A program made the translations under genes and the position numbers. Shown here in pieces: positions 17,801-27,142 of a stretch of DNA of 64,000 nt; within the stretch, counting starts at the first letter, position 1, and the number at the start of each line of letters is the position of its first letter. The DNA is taken from positions 1 through 64,000 of the forward strand of contig JAQSDM010000011.1 of the NCBI GenBank assembly GCA_029945945.1, in the 5' to 3' direction. A model generated the notes under the pieces. That model had not been told where the DNA came from. It saw nothing but the letters and a program-made list of their open reading frames with translations, and ran no database searches. The stretch comes from Algoriphagus sp. GTDB taxonomy: Bacteria; Bacteroidota; Bacteroidia; Cytophagales; Cyclobacteriaceae.

Positions 17801-20800
17801 CTACCTCCCACCCCTCTTCCAAAGTAAAACAGGCAGCACCCAAAAGACTCCCACCAAGCTGAATACCAATCCCCCGACAGTTCCGATCGCAAGTGAAAAC
17901 CAGAACACTTCATTCTGACCTTCCAGCAGAAAGGGAATCAATCCGAAACAGGTTGAGAGGATGGTCAGCAAAATCGGGATTGCCTTGCCGGCAACTGACT
18001 TCAGCACATTTCGATTGTAATTTCCCTGCGTCCGATTGTTCAAATCGTTGACAATAAATATCCCGGCATTCACAGCCAATCCGCCCAGCATCACAAATGC
18101 CGCATATCCTCCCTGATCAAAATAGAAATCAAACAGCGAGAAGATTAAAAACAGCCCTACGAAACTGATCGGAATAATGCTGATGATGTAGAAGGGCTGT
18201 TTGAGGTTTTCAAAAAGTATGGTACAAATCACAAAAATCCCGATGATCAACAAGCCCAGCAATCCATATTGCCGCTGGGTCTTCTCGAAGTTCCAATCCC
18301 AGCCCTGCTTGCTTGCCTCATACCCGATCGGCATGACTTGTTTCATCTCCTCCAACACCTGATCGAGGTATTCGTTTCCAAACTTTCCCGATCCCATGTA
18401 TTCAAAAGAAACTACGCGGATGTATTGTCGGTCTTCTTTATGAAGCGCATTGGTGGTGGTTTCCTTGGACAAAGTCCCGTAGTCTGAGATTTTGAAAATC
18501 CTGTCTTCTCCTCCGATCAGCCCCTTTTGCTCCAGGTCAAACTTGCTGAATTTCTCAGCCTGCTTTTCACGGATTACCAACCCGTAATTTTGATCATCCA
18601 GCGTCACAAAAGTCGATGGGCTCTGCGGTTTGGACATGTCCTGAAGCGCATTGATGAGCTCAAATTGGTTGGTTTCGCCCAGCGCGATTTGATTTTGGTT
18701 GAGCCGGAGCACGTATTCCTCCGTCTTTTGCTCATTGTAGCCAAGCCGTTCGTTCGTATTTACCTCCGGAATTCGCTTATGGGCGACGAGCTTTTCCGCC
18801 AGGACATTGGATTGCCGTTCGAGTTCATCAAAATTGTACCCTTTCATTTCCACCCGGAAACTCGGGATTCCTTCGCCTCCTCCGCCCGTGTAGAATCCTT
18901 GACCCACTCCGTAAATATTCCATTGCGCCCCACTCCAGTCGGTCGATTTCACCGAGAGTTTGCCTTTTAGCTGATAGGGCAAAGCCGACTTTTCATACGC
19001 TTCCTCAAAGGTGATCTCGATCTGAGCACTTTGGCCGGACATCACATAGGTGACAAACTGATCGATTCCCTTCACGTCCTTCAGATAGGCTTCAAACTCC
19101 CGCATGATGAAATCCATCTGCTCCAGCGTATTGCCAAAAGGAAGCCTTGCGGTAATGTATAACCGGGTTTTCTCAGCTTCCCGGTAAGAAGATTTTTCAT
19201 AAACTCCCCGTACGAACATCCGCATCGAGCCTCCAAGTGCTTTGTCCACCCACGGTCTGATTTCTTCCTGGTAGAAGGTATTTCCCACCGTCTTATTGTA
19301 CCATTCCTGACCTTCCCATTTCGCAGGAAGAAAGAAAATCGGTGTCCCAAAAAGCAGGACCAATCCAACCAGAAATGATTTTCGATATCTGGCTGTCCAC
19401 GAGATTCCCGTTTCAAATCTCTGAAGAGAGCGCACCCGCTTTCGCAACTTGGCGACAGAAAGCCCACGACCTTTTTGGATGGTTTCTTTGAAAAGCACTT
19501 CGTAAAAGGCAGGCGTGAAAAACAAAGCAATCACCAAACTCACCCCGAGCATCACCGAGACCACAATGGAAAACTCCGTGAGATTCTTTCGATCCTCTTC
19601 CGGCAGAAAAAACACAATCATCAAAGCCGCAATCGTCGTGAGCGAAGCCGCCAAAAGTGCCAGAAAAACCTTGCGATTTCGGTATTTGTGCAGGTGATCC
19701 ATCATCACGATCGCATTGTCCACGATCAATCCAAAACTGATCGTCAATCCCGCCAGCGAGTACAGGTGAATATCTACTTTGAGAAAATAAAGGATAATGA
19801 TGCTTAAGCTGAGGTTGACCACAATCCCTGCGAAAAGAATGCTGAGGTATTTGAGGTTTCGATTGATCAGGAAAATGAAAAGAACCAGGATCAGGATCGA
19901 AAGTCCCGACCGCTTGTAGATTTTAGTGAGTTCCTTTTCCAGGTATTCGGTATCGTCATTTTCCAGCCTTACTTCAAACCCTGCCGGAAGTGATCCTTTG
20001 GCGGCCTCCACAGATGCCTTCAGATTTTTGGCCAGCAACACCTTGTTTATCCCATCACGATTAAAGACCGAAACCGTCACCGAATTATTCCCATTGATCC
20101 GATAAAACGAGTTCGGTTCTCCTTCCTCGAGGGTAAGTTTGGCCAGATCCCGCAACCGGATATCGAGTCCGTCCACTCGTCTGATCATCAGATTTTCGAG
20201 TTGCCGGAGATCCTTCAGCGATTGATCCACCTGAACAAAAAGCGTCTCTCCTCTTTCGTTGGGAACCGAACCGGGAAAAGACCTTCCAAATGACTGGGTG
20301 ATTTTCTGATTCAGTTCCGTCTTGGTGATCCCAAAAGCCTGCATCTTCTGAATGTCAAAGGTGACAAAAACCTGCAAATCATTCGCTCCGCGGACGGTCA
20401 CTTCCTCCACCTCGGCATACCGGGTGAGTGCAGGTTTGATCACATCCTCTGCGATCTTTTTGATTTCGAAAGACGCGAAAGGACCGTTAACGCTGTATGT
20501 CAACACCGGAGTTTTGAAATCATTTCGGGCTTCTGCCGATTGAGTCACCAGCGGGTAACTCACCCGCTGATCCAGTTGCGGATAGATCTGACGGATAAGG
20601 GCTGAGACTTCAAATTTCTTGAGCTCCATATCCGATTTCTTGTCAAATCTGAGGGTAATCGAGCCCCGGTCATAGTTGGAGACCGAGCTGATTTTCTTTA
20701 ACTCAGTAAGTTGGGAAAAAGCGCCTTCCAGAGGTGAAGTCGCGAGTTTCTCCACGATCTCGGGAGAAGACTGAGAAATAAAATAACTGACTGTGAGGAC

Positions 20801-20905
20801 AGGTTCACGCTCACGCGGATTCAGGTCCACCGAAAGCAAAGGAACTACTGCGAATCCCAGGATCGACAGCACCACAAATGCGATCAGGATTCGGAAAGGC
20901 GTCAT
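17801..20905 (-). CDS. RND efflux transporter permease subunit (second of two)
   Basis: A 1034-aa inner-membrane RND protein of the HAE1/AcrB type, driven by proton motive force. The layout is typical: TM1 at the N-terminus, a large periplasmic loop, a TM cluster with LIVDNAIVMMDHLHK in TM4, a second periplasmic loop and a C-terminal TM cluster. The TM4 motif has Asp-Asn where AcrB has Asp-Asp. Its ATG overlaps the stop of the upstream RND gene in ATGA (20902-20905), so the two are co-translated. With one membrane-fusion gene first in the operon, this matches MdtABC-type pumps that assemble two different RND subunits. No outer-membrane channel gene is nearby. Confidence 0.92.
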   Translation of the reverse strand: MTPFRILIAFVVLSILGFAVVPLLSVDLNPREREPVLTVSYFISQSSPEIVEKLATSPLEGAFSQLTELKKISSVSNYDRGSITLRFDKKSDMELKKFEVSALIRQIYPQLDQRVSYPLVTQSAEARNDFKTPVLTYSVNGPFASFEIKKIAEDVIKPALTRYAEVEEVTVRGANDLQVFVTFDIQKMQAFGITKTELNQKITQSFGRSFPGSVPNERGETLFVQVDQSLKDLRQLENLMIRRVDGLDIRLRDLAKLTLEEGEPNSFYRINGNNSVTVSVFNRDGINKVLLAKNLKASVEAAKGSLPAGFEVRLENDDTEYLEKELTKIYKRSGLSILILVLFIFLINRNLKYLSILFAGIVVNLSLSIIILYFLKVDIHLYSLAGLTISFGLIVDNAIVMMDHLHKYRNRKVFLALLAASLTTIAALMIVFFLPEEDRKNLTEFSIVVSVMLGVSLVIALFFTPAFYEVLFKETIQKGRGLSVAKLRKRVRSLQRFETGISWTARYRKSFLVGLVLLFGTPIFFLPAKWEGQEWYNKTVGNTFYQEEIRPWVDKALGGSMRMFVRGVYEKSSYREAEKTRLYITARLPFGNTLEQMDFIMREFEAYLKDVKGIDQFVTYVMSGQSAQIEITFEEAYEKSALPYQLKGKLSVKSTDWSGAQWNIYGVGQGFYTGGGGEGIPSFRVEMKGYNFDELERQSNVLAEKLVAHKRIPEVNTNERLGYNEQKTEEYVLRLNQNQIALGETNQFELINALQDMSKPQSPSTFVTLDDQNYGLVIREKQAEKFSKFDLEQKGLIGGEDRIFKISDYGTLSKETTTNALHKEDRQYIRVVSFEYMGSGKFGNEYLDQVLEEMKQVMPIGYEASKQGWDWNFEKTQRQYGLLGLLIIGIFVICTILFENLKQPFYIISIIPISFVGLFLIFSLFDFYFDQGGYAAFVMLGGLAVNAGIFIVNDLNNRTQGNYNRNVLKSVAGKAIPILLTILSTCFGLIPFLLEGQNEVFWFSLAIGTVGGLVFSLVGVFWVLPVLLWKRGGR

Positions 20906-23900
20906 GGCTTAGTTAATTGGCCTCTTTTTGGAACAAAAAACCAATATGCCAAGGGCACAAAATAAAGTGCTGTCACTGTCCCGATGGTCAAGCCTCCAAT
21001 CACCGCAAGCACAAGTGGCCGTTGCAAATCCGCTCCAAGCCCGCTGCTGAAAATCGTGGGAAGCAACGCCAAAATCGTGGTCACAGAAGTCATCAGGATT
21101 GGCTTTAGCCGGATCTGACCTGCCTCATGCAGGGCCAGGCTCAGGCCTGCGGAAAAAGAAACAGATTCCAGATCCGCATATTTTTCCCGAAGGCGGTTGA
21201 TGGTGTCGATTTTCAGGATCGCATCATTGACCATGATCCCAAGCATCACCACCATCCCGATGGCCGACATCACATTCAACGTGGCGCCTGCCAGCCAAAG
21301 CACAAAAAACGCACCCCCAACTCCCATCGGAAGCGTCAGCACGATGATGATCGGCTGTATAAAACTTTCAAATTGGGCTGCAAGAATAAAATACAGAAGC
21401 AAAACTGAAATCATCAGAATCCCCGCCAGCTGACGGATATTCTCCCTGTCCGCAAAAAACTGCCCGGTAAGTTCCATCCCGAGGTTTTTGTCATTTCCCC
21501 AGCGGATAAATTCATCGCTGAATTTCTCCGGATCTTCCCCATTGACCAAGACAGATTGGTAGATGCCTCCTTTGTCTGCGGTCAGATATTTATAGTGATC
21601 CTCGTAGCGATAGTCCACAAACTCACCCAAAATATAGGAAGTGCTGTCGGTGGCAAAGACCCGTGTCGTTCTTAGCAAATCCTCAAATTGCGCCTGCGAT
21701 TCCTTGAGCCGGATCGGTGTGATCTCCCCAAATCTTCGGATGTCTGTGATCGTAAATGTGCCAAAGAGCTTGGAAAGCTGTTGCTGAACAGACTCCACCG
21801 GAATCTGGTATGTGGCCAGTTTTTCCGTTTTTAGCAAAAAAATAACCGAAGCCTCTTCCTGCAAACCCGGACCGAGTTCCCATTGAGCCGTCGGCAACTC
21901 CTTCAGCCAGGGATCGAGTTTATCCGCTTCAATGGGCTTTTTGGCAGCAAGGTCTTTCCATCTCACTTCGAAATAGGGGGTATTGGAACTGAAGAGCTGA
22001 TCAAATGCATTAGGTGCGTCTCCAAGGGTAAAGCTCGCTCCCGGATAGTCTTTTCGGAGTTTGGCTCCCAGGTTTTCTACTTGCTGATCTTTTTCTTCCT
22101 GAGAGGGGAAAAGCAAATAGAGCAACGAACGCTGAATGGAGTTTTCTCCATCAAAAAGCAAAAACTGACGCACCCCCACTTCACTTTCTGCCTGAAGGTA
22201 AGTTCCTTCCAGACTTCGGATCAAGCCAAGGGTTCTGTCTTTATTTTCCGCAGGACTGATCGGCTCATTCCAATCAATCTCAAGGGTCGCATCCGCTTTG
22301 TCGATCACCGGCAATCCTGCGGTATCCAGCAACAGAACAAAGAGCAAACTCGCCGGAATGAATAAAATGAAAAGCCCGAAAGAGAATTTCTTTCTCGCAT
22401 TCACCAATTCATATCCTTTCTCATAGACTGCCAACACCCACTTGAAAAAAGGCGCTTCTTCGGTGTTCTCTACCTTTTCATCCTTGCGGAAAACCAGAAG
22501 GTAGAGCAAAGGCAACAGGATCAAGGACACCAAAAGCGAAACAGAAAGAATCGCTGTGACGGCAACAGCCTGATCGTAAAATAAGGCTCCGGAAATCCCG
22601 CTCAGAAAAACCAGCGGCACAAAAACTGCCAGGGTGGTCAGCACAGAACTGATTACAGCACCCATGACTTCATCGACTCCTGCCACGCAAGCCTCAAAAA
22701 TCGACAGACCGGATTCCCGCTTTCGGGTGATATTGTCCAAGACGATGATTGCATTGTCGATCTGCATCCCAATTCCCAGCGCAAGTCCGGAGAGGGAAAT
22801 GATGTTGATCGAAATCCCGAAAAAGTAGAAAACCAGGAAGCTGATCAACAGGGAAGTGGGCAAACTCACTCCGATGATGACCGGAATCCGGAAGTTTTTC
22901 ATAAACAGGAAAAGCACAGCAAAGGCAAACACACCTCCAAAAAGCAAACTTGTCTGAAGATTGGAAATGGCAGCATCGAGGAGACTGGACTGATCCTGCG
23001 TGATCTCAAAATCAACCTGAGGATAATCAGCCTTGAACAGTTCGATCGACTTTTTGAGTTCTGGGATGAGTTCGTTCATTTTGGCGGATGCCTGCTTGTG
23101 CACCGTGATGACCAGCCCTTCCCGGTCGCCAAAAAGGTGGTAACCCATCATTTCCTGAGTTTCGTAGCCCACCTTGGCCAATCTTCCCAGCGGAATGATC
23201 GCTCCCGCGGAGGATCTTACCGGAAGTTTTTCAATATCTGCCGGCGTATCCACCCGCGTGGCCAATCTCAGGTAATAGCGAAACTGACCGTCTTTGACAC
23301 TGATGCCGGGGAGCTCGCTATTTCCGGCTTTGATCGCTTCGATCAGATCTTGCTGTGTCATCTCCAGCGCAGAGAGTGCAAGTTCGTCCGGCTCCACGGT
23401 GATGATCCGTTCTTTCTTTCCGTTGATATCTACCAGAGAGACACCCGGAAGCTGCTCGATTCGTTTTTTGAGGACATTTTCCGCCAGGAGACTGACCTCC
23501 ACTTCGCTGATTCCTTCCTTTGGCACCACCTGAACCCGGGCCACCGGAATATCACTGGTGTTGATGCGGATGACTTCGGGTCGCCTCAGATCCTGCGGCA
23601 GGGAATTGGTCAACCGGTCGATTTTCTCATTGACATCGATGTAGGCAAGTTCCATCCGGGTGGAATAATCAAAAGTGAGCCGAATGGTGCCAAGCTCCGA
23701 ACCTGCTTTGCTCTCCATCTGATCCAGCCCGGTCAGGGTGATCAAGCCTTCCCGGATCGGACTGAGGACATTTTGCTCAATTGACTCCGGCGAGGCGTTT
23801 GGGTAATTGACCTTGACCACGATCTGAGGTACATCGATGGGCGACAGCAGCGAAACTGGCAGCGTGCGGAAGACGATGACCGAAAAAACCAGAAGGGCCA

Positions 23901-23949
23901 GAAAGCACATGAAAACTGCAATCGGCCTGGCTAATAAAAATCTTACCAT
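20902..23949 (-). CDS. RND efflux transporter permease subunit (first of two)
   Basis: A 1015-aa RND permease, clearly related to but diverged from its neighbour. It starts MVRFLLARPIAVFMCFLALLVF (TM1), has the IGMQIDNAIIVLDN motif in TM4 and a C-terminal LGIMVNDAILKIDTINRLR in the TM11 region. It follows the membrane-fusion gene by 3 bp and overlaps the second RND gene by 4 bp, so all three form one operon. A heteromeric pump exporting drugs, bile-like detergents or metabolites is likely; the substrate is unknown. Confidence 0.92.
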   Translation of the reverse strand: MVRFLLARPIAVFMCFLALLVFSVIVFRTLPVSLLSPIDVPQIVVKVNYPNASPESIEQNVLSPIREGLITLTGLDQMESKAGSELGTIRLTFDYSTRMELAYIDVNEKIDRLTNSLPQDLRRPEVIRINTSDIPVARVQVVPKEGISEVEVSLLAENVLKKRIEQLPGVSLVDINGKKERIITVEPDELALSALEMTQQDLIEAIKAGNSELPGISVKDGQFRYYLRLATRVDTPADIEKLPVRSSAGAIIPLGRLAKVGYETQEMMGYHLFGDREGLVITVHKQASAKMNELIPELKKSIELFKADYPQVDFEITQDQSSLLDAAISNLQTSLLFGGVFAFAVLFLFMKNFRIPVIIGVSLPTSLLISFLVFYFFGISINIISLSGLALGIGMQIDNAIIVLDNITRKRESGLSIFEACVAGVDEVMGAVISSVLTTLAVFVPLVFLSGISGALFYDQAVAVTAILSVSLLVSLILLPLLYLLVFRKDEKVENTEEAPFFKWVLAVYEKGYELVNARKKFSFGLFILFIPASLLFVLLLDTAGLPVIDKADATLEIDWNEPISPAENKDRTLGLIRSLEGTYLQAESEVGVRQFLLFDGENSIQRSLLYLLFPSQEEKDQQVENLGAKLRKDYPGASFTLGDAPNAFDQLFSSNTPYFEVRWKDLAAKKPIEADKLDPWLKELPTAQWELGPGLQEEASVIFLLKTEKLATYQIPVESVQQQLSKLFGTFTITDIRRFGEITPIRLKESQAQFEDLLRTTRVFATDSTSYILGEFVDYRYEDHYKYLTADKGGIYQSVLVNGEDPEKFSDEFIRWGNDKNLGMELTGQFFADRENIRQLAGILMISVLLLYFILAAQFESFIQPIIIVLTLPMGVGGAFFVLWLAGATLNVMSAIGMVVMLGIMVNDAILKIDTINRLREKYADLESVSFSAGLSLALHEAGQIRLKPILMTSVTTILALLPTIFSSGLGADLQRPLVLAVIGGLTIGTVTALYFVPLAYWFFVPKRGQLTKP

Positions 23950-23952
23950 GGC

Positions 23953-25026
23953 TTAATCCTTGACGATTTGGACCGGAGCCTGATGGGCGAGCTGCAAGTT
24001 ATTGGTCGTGATGACGGTACTGTTTTCCGGTATTCCATCGAGAATCTCCACTTCCTGACCGTTGTCTTTTCCCACTTCCACATAATTCCATTTGGATTCT
24101 TTCCCGTTTTCGACCGTGAAGACCACTGCTCTTCCGGATCGAAAAACCAACGCATCCTTTGGCACCACCAGACTATTGCTTTGCGGGGAACGGATGATCG
24201 CGCGGGCATTCATTCCCGGAAGGAGATTTTTATTGGCGGTAAGCGAGATGGAAACCTGCACAAGTCCTGACTCATCCACCATCGGATTGATTGCAGTCAC
24301 CCGACCGATAAGTGCGGTTTGGGATGCGGAGATGGGGAAGACTTCCGCCTTCTGATTGAGACTGATCAGGGGAATGTCTGATTCCAGGACCTTCACCCGA
24401 AGAATGAGTTGATCCGTCCCGAGAATCTGGGAAAACTCCTGATTCTTGGCAACCAGACTTCCTTCTTTGAATTTGATATTGGCAACTTTTCCGGAGATCG
24501 GCGCTCTCACCTCGCACCGCTGGAGATTGAGTTCGGCCTCTTTCAGCTCGACTTCGGCAAGAGACCAACCACTGTTTACTTTGATTTTCTCCTCCACCGC
24601 ACGTACGATTGCAGGATCTTTGGATTGCAAAACTCCATAAAAATCGATCTTGAGTACTTCGTATTCAGCTTTGGCTTTGATAAGGGCGATCTTGGCTTTT
24701 TCAAGTCGAAACTCCGCCTCCATAGGATTGAGTCGGGCGAGCACCTGTCCTTTGGATACCAGTTGCCCTTCTAGAACCATCACATCAGCCAGATATCCGT
24801 CTTGCTCAATGATCATTTTGGCTTCACTTTGAGCTTCCAGTTTCCCGGTGGCATTGATCAGGTAGTCAAAGCTTTTCCGCTCGGCATTGGCCACTCTTAC
24901 TTCGGTGGCGGCAACTTCGTTGCGGAAGCTTTCGGCAGGGATTTCCTGAGAACTTTCTTCCGCCTTGGAGCAGGAGAAAAGAAGAAGGATAAATCCGCAG
25001 AGGCAAAAGGGATGAAAAATTTTCAT
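23953..25026 (-). CDS. Efflux RND periplasmic adaptor (membrane fusion) lipoprotein
   Basis: A 357-aa HlyD/AcrA-type adaptor and first gene of the MFP-RND-RND operon. The signal peptide has the lipobox LLLFSC (Cys at about 19), so it is lipid-anchored. A lipoyl-like half motif (GYLADVMVLEGQLVSKGQVL) is followed by an alpha-helical hairpin (about 100-150), the second lipoyl half (RAPISGKVANIKFKEGSLV) and beta-barrel domains. It links the RND permeases to an outer-membrane channel encoded elsewhere. Its upstream 80 bp and first codons reappear, diverged, at 30811-30914 beside an rlpA tail fragment, indicating that rlpA and this operon were once adjacent. Confidence 0.92.
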   Translation of the reverse strand: MKIFHPFCLCGFILLLFSCSKAEESSQEIPAESFRNEVAATEVRVANAERKSFDYLINATGKLEAQSEAKMIIEQDGYLADVMVLEGQLVSKGQVLARLNPMEAEFRLEKAKIALIKAKAEYEVLKIDFYGVLQSKDPAIVRAVEEKIKVNSGWSLAEVELKEAELNLQRCEVRAPISGKVANIKFKEGSLVAKNQEFSQILGTDQLILRVKVLESDIPLISLNQKAEVFPISASQTALIGRVTAINPMVDESGLVQVSISLTANKNLLPGMNARAIIRSPQSNSLVVPKDALVFRSGRAVVFTVENGKESKWNYVEVGKDNGQEVEILDGIPENSTVITTNNLQLAHQAPVQIVKD

Positions 25027-25178
25027 TGGGGTAGTATTTCAAACAAGTCAACTAAGATATAATTTAATGCATGAAAATCTAATCCGGTTAACATATTTTT
25101 AGGTGATACCTGATCATTTAAAGGTGAACCGCTTGAGGTAGAGATTTTGATCGTAATACTCTCTAAGAGCGTAAATCA

Positions 25179-25376
25179 TTAACTTCCTTTAAATTTTAAA
25201 ACAAGATCTTCTGCGCTACTTAAACAACCTGGACATACTGCATTAGGGATTATTACATATGGCGTATTAAGTTCAAAATTATCATCAGTTAAATTTAAAA
25301 ATTTACTGACTCTAAATTCAAGTGATCTATTGCAACTATTTAAGCTTAAAAATATCAAAAACAAGTAAATCTTCAT
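25179..25376 (-). CDS. Short lipoprotein with CPGC motif, probably C-terminally truncated
   Basis: From the ATG at 25376 this is a 65-aa protein with lipobox LNSC (Cys about 15) and a CPGC motif in IIPNAVCPGCLSS. It overlaps the end of the propeller gene by 41 bp. The analogous protein at 31208-31627 has the same layout (lipobox, then NNCSAC, and the same overlap with the propeller) but is 139 aa, so this copy probably lost its C-terminal half. The start of a thioredoxin-like fold is suggested by beta strand-CxxC-helix. A further in-phase-like segment of 21 codons (25114-25179, starting TAATG) could be a leftover of the end. Redox function is inferred. Confidence 0.55.
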   Translation of the reverse strand: MKIYLFLIFLSLNSCNRSLEFRVSKFLNLTDDNFELNTPYVIIPNAVCPGCLSSAEDLVLKFKGS

Positions 25377-26478
25377 TGTATGTCTGGATCTTTTCAATAT
25401 AGATTTTTCCGTCATGAAAGAAAATTGATTGAATATAGTATTCATATGGTGGGAATTTGATAATATCCTTAAAATTAAATTCACTGTCGAGGATTAAAAC
25501 AGAAAATGGGCCAAATGATTTTTTTAAACCGTCACCAAACTCAATGGTTTCATTTGGAATTGGGTGATTTATTATTCTATAATATAACTTGTTATATGGA
25601 TCATACTTTATAAAGGAATAATATTCCTGCCTCATCTGGTGGTTAACTTCCTCCAAAATATCTAAAGTAAATTTTCCCTCCTTTTCAGAAATAGGATCTA
25701 CATTTATAGATAGATAATTTTTATAATTTTTTCTTATTAAATTTCCGATTTTAAAATCATAAACATATAAACTATTATCTATAGGATAACTCAAGACCAT
25801 CAAGCTATCCTTTACATTAAAATCATGATAGACTTGAAAAAATTGAACACCCCAAATAGCCCCTTTATAACTGTCTGGATAAGAAATATCATAAGCCTTT
25901 GAATTATTATCTAAATTCAGAAATAAAAAGGAGTTTTTCGGAAAAGTATCATTATTAAAATACTCCCTTTCTGAACCCCAACTGTTAAAAATTAAATTTC
26001 CTGAAATCATTCCCAATGGCCTGCCACTATTAACTTCTGGCCTAACTGACATTAAGTCACTTTCAATATTTATCCTATTTAAAACATTCTTATGTGAATT
26101 TAATATGGAAAGCTGAGCTAGACCATAGGAGTATAAAAACAAAGAATCCTCATTTACAAAGTAATAAGAAGAAATACTCCCTACACCATCAGGTCCTTCA
26201 ATTGGAAATTTTAAAACTTCCATTAATCCTGATGTATTTATATCATAAAAATAAAGTGAATTACTATTTTTATTTAAAAAAGAAAATACATCCTTATTTT
26301 TCCACTTATTAATGTAAGAATTAGTATTTCGGCCATTAGACAAACTATCAAGACTAAATTGAACTGAATCAACTTTCTGCATTGTCATGCTCTGTCCAGT
26401 GAAATAACCTTCGCTTTTCTCTTTTTCAACACAAGAAAAGGAGAAAACAAAAAATAAAATAACTATATTTTTATTCAT
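25336..26478 (-). CDS. DUF4221-like propeller lipoprotein (locus B)
   Basis: A 380-aa lipoprotein from the ATG at 26478 (MNKNIVILFFVFSFSC, Cys about 16); the frame extends to 26511 but without a better signal. The C-terminal part, with HPIPNE, FGPFSVLILDSEFNFKDI and a final FDIFKLK, resembles DUF4221 lipoproteins of Bacteroidota. The sequence is AT-rich and rich in Asn, Lys and Ile compared with the efflux genes next to it, suggesting acquisition. It is preceded 36 bp upstream by secreted peptide B and overlapped downstream by the CPGC lipoprotein: a peptide-propeller-CxxC unit. Confidence 0.75.
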   Translation of the reverse strand: MNKNIVILFFVFSFSCVEKEKSEGYFTGQSMTMQKVDSVQFSLDSLSNGRNTNSYINKWKNKDVFSFLNKNSNSLYFYDINTSGLMEVLKFPIEGPDGVGSISSYYFVNEDSLFLYSYGLAQLSILNSHKNVLNRINIESDLMSVRPEVNSGRPLGMISGNLIFNSWGSEREYFNNDTFPKNSFLFLNLDNNSKAYDISYPDSYKGAIWGVQFFQVYHDFNVKDSLMVLSYPIDNSLYVYDFKIGNLIRKNYKNYLSINVDPISEKEGKFTLDILEEVNHQMRQEYYSFIKYDPYNKLYYRIINHPIPNETIEFGDGLKKSFGPFSVLILDSEFNFKDIIKFPPYEYYIQSIFFHDGKIYIEKIQTYNEDLLVFDIFKLK

Positions 26479-26514
26479 ATAAGTATATTTAGGCGCGGTC
26501 TCCCGCCCCATAAA

Positions 26515-26724
26515 TCATCCACCAACTCCTGGCTCAATTGTAGTGGTAAAACAGTGCTGATCCTCTGCTCTGGCAAGGCAAACATATTCCCCATTTTGAG
26601 TAAAACATCGTCCATCCGTACCTAGTCTATTTGTCATAGTGCAGTCTGCTTTTGCAGTGTTCGGACTAAAATAATTAGCAGAAAAAACGATACTAAATAA
26701 TAAGATTTTCAAAAATGATTTCAT
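26515..26724 (-). CDS. Small secreted four-cysteine peptide precursor (peptide B)
   Basis: A 69-aa precursor from the ATG at 26724; the frame runs up to 26775 but the extra residues spoil the signal. The signal peptide MKSFLKILLFSIVFSANYF ends at about TAKA, leaving a mature peptide of about 43 residues with four cysteines and a C-terminal GVGG. It lies just upstream of the DUF4221-like lipoprotein. Its leader (26791-26951) is a diverged copy of the leader of peptide C (33089-33246) although the peptides themselves differ greatly. Function unknown; the four cysteines suggest two disulfides. Confidence 0.7.
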   Translation of the reverse strand: MKSFLKILLFSIVFSANYFSPNTAKADCTMTNRLGTDGRCFTQNGEYVCLARAEDQHCFTTTIEPGVGG

Positions 26725-26790
26725 AAAATTCAAATTAAATGTAATTACTCCTTTCGCACTCGCAGGGCGGAGCAAAAAATACCCTAAAAA

Positions 26791-26951
26791 TCCAGACTTC
26801 GGTGCCGACCTTGATCTTTCGTTTTCAATATATCCCCCCCCCTACTATAAATGCAAGAGAATAGAGAATTATTTTAACTATTTTCTTTAAAAAAAATATT
26901 TTTATTAGTTTGACTTCTTTCCAATTGATTGTCAATAGCTTAGAAAATGAT
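26791..26951 (-). repeat. Leader repeat, copy 1 (upstream of peptide B), containing C9 tract
   Basis: About 160 bp closely similar to 33089-33246, both lying just upstream of a secreted peptide gene on the minus strand. The first 125 bp look about 90 percent identical by eye; similarity then fades. It includes a run of nine C at 26834-26842 (G on the coding strand); the other copy has eight. It probably holds the promoter and 5' leader of the peptide operon. The rest of the 26725-27142 gap has no complete gene; a possible gene-tail remnant reads at 27069-27137. Confidence 0.85.
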
Positions 26952-27142
26952 TCTAAAAAAACTTCAGAAATTCATATTTCCCTTAAACAGCTTCGTAATT
27001 CTGAAAACCCAACTTCAGATATTTAAAAATGGAAGCAAAGTCTCAGTTGTCAAAACCCTCATCAAAGCTTAATCCTTTTCCACCAGCCAATCGAGTCTTT
27101 CCTGAAACGATATTTCGAAGAAGCATAGATTTGAGCTAGCAT

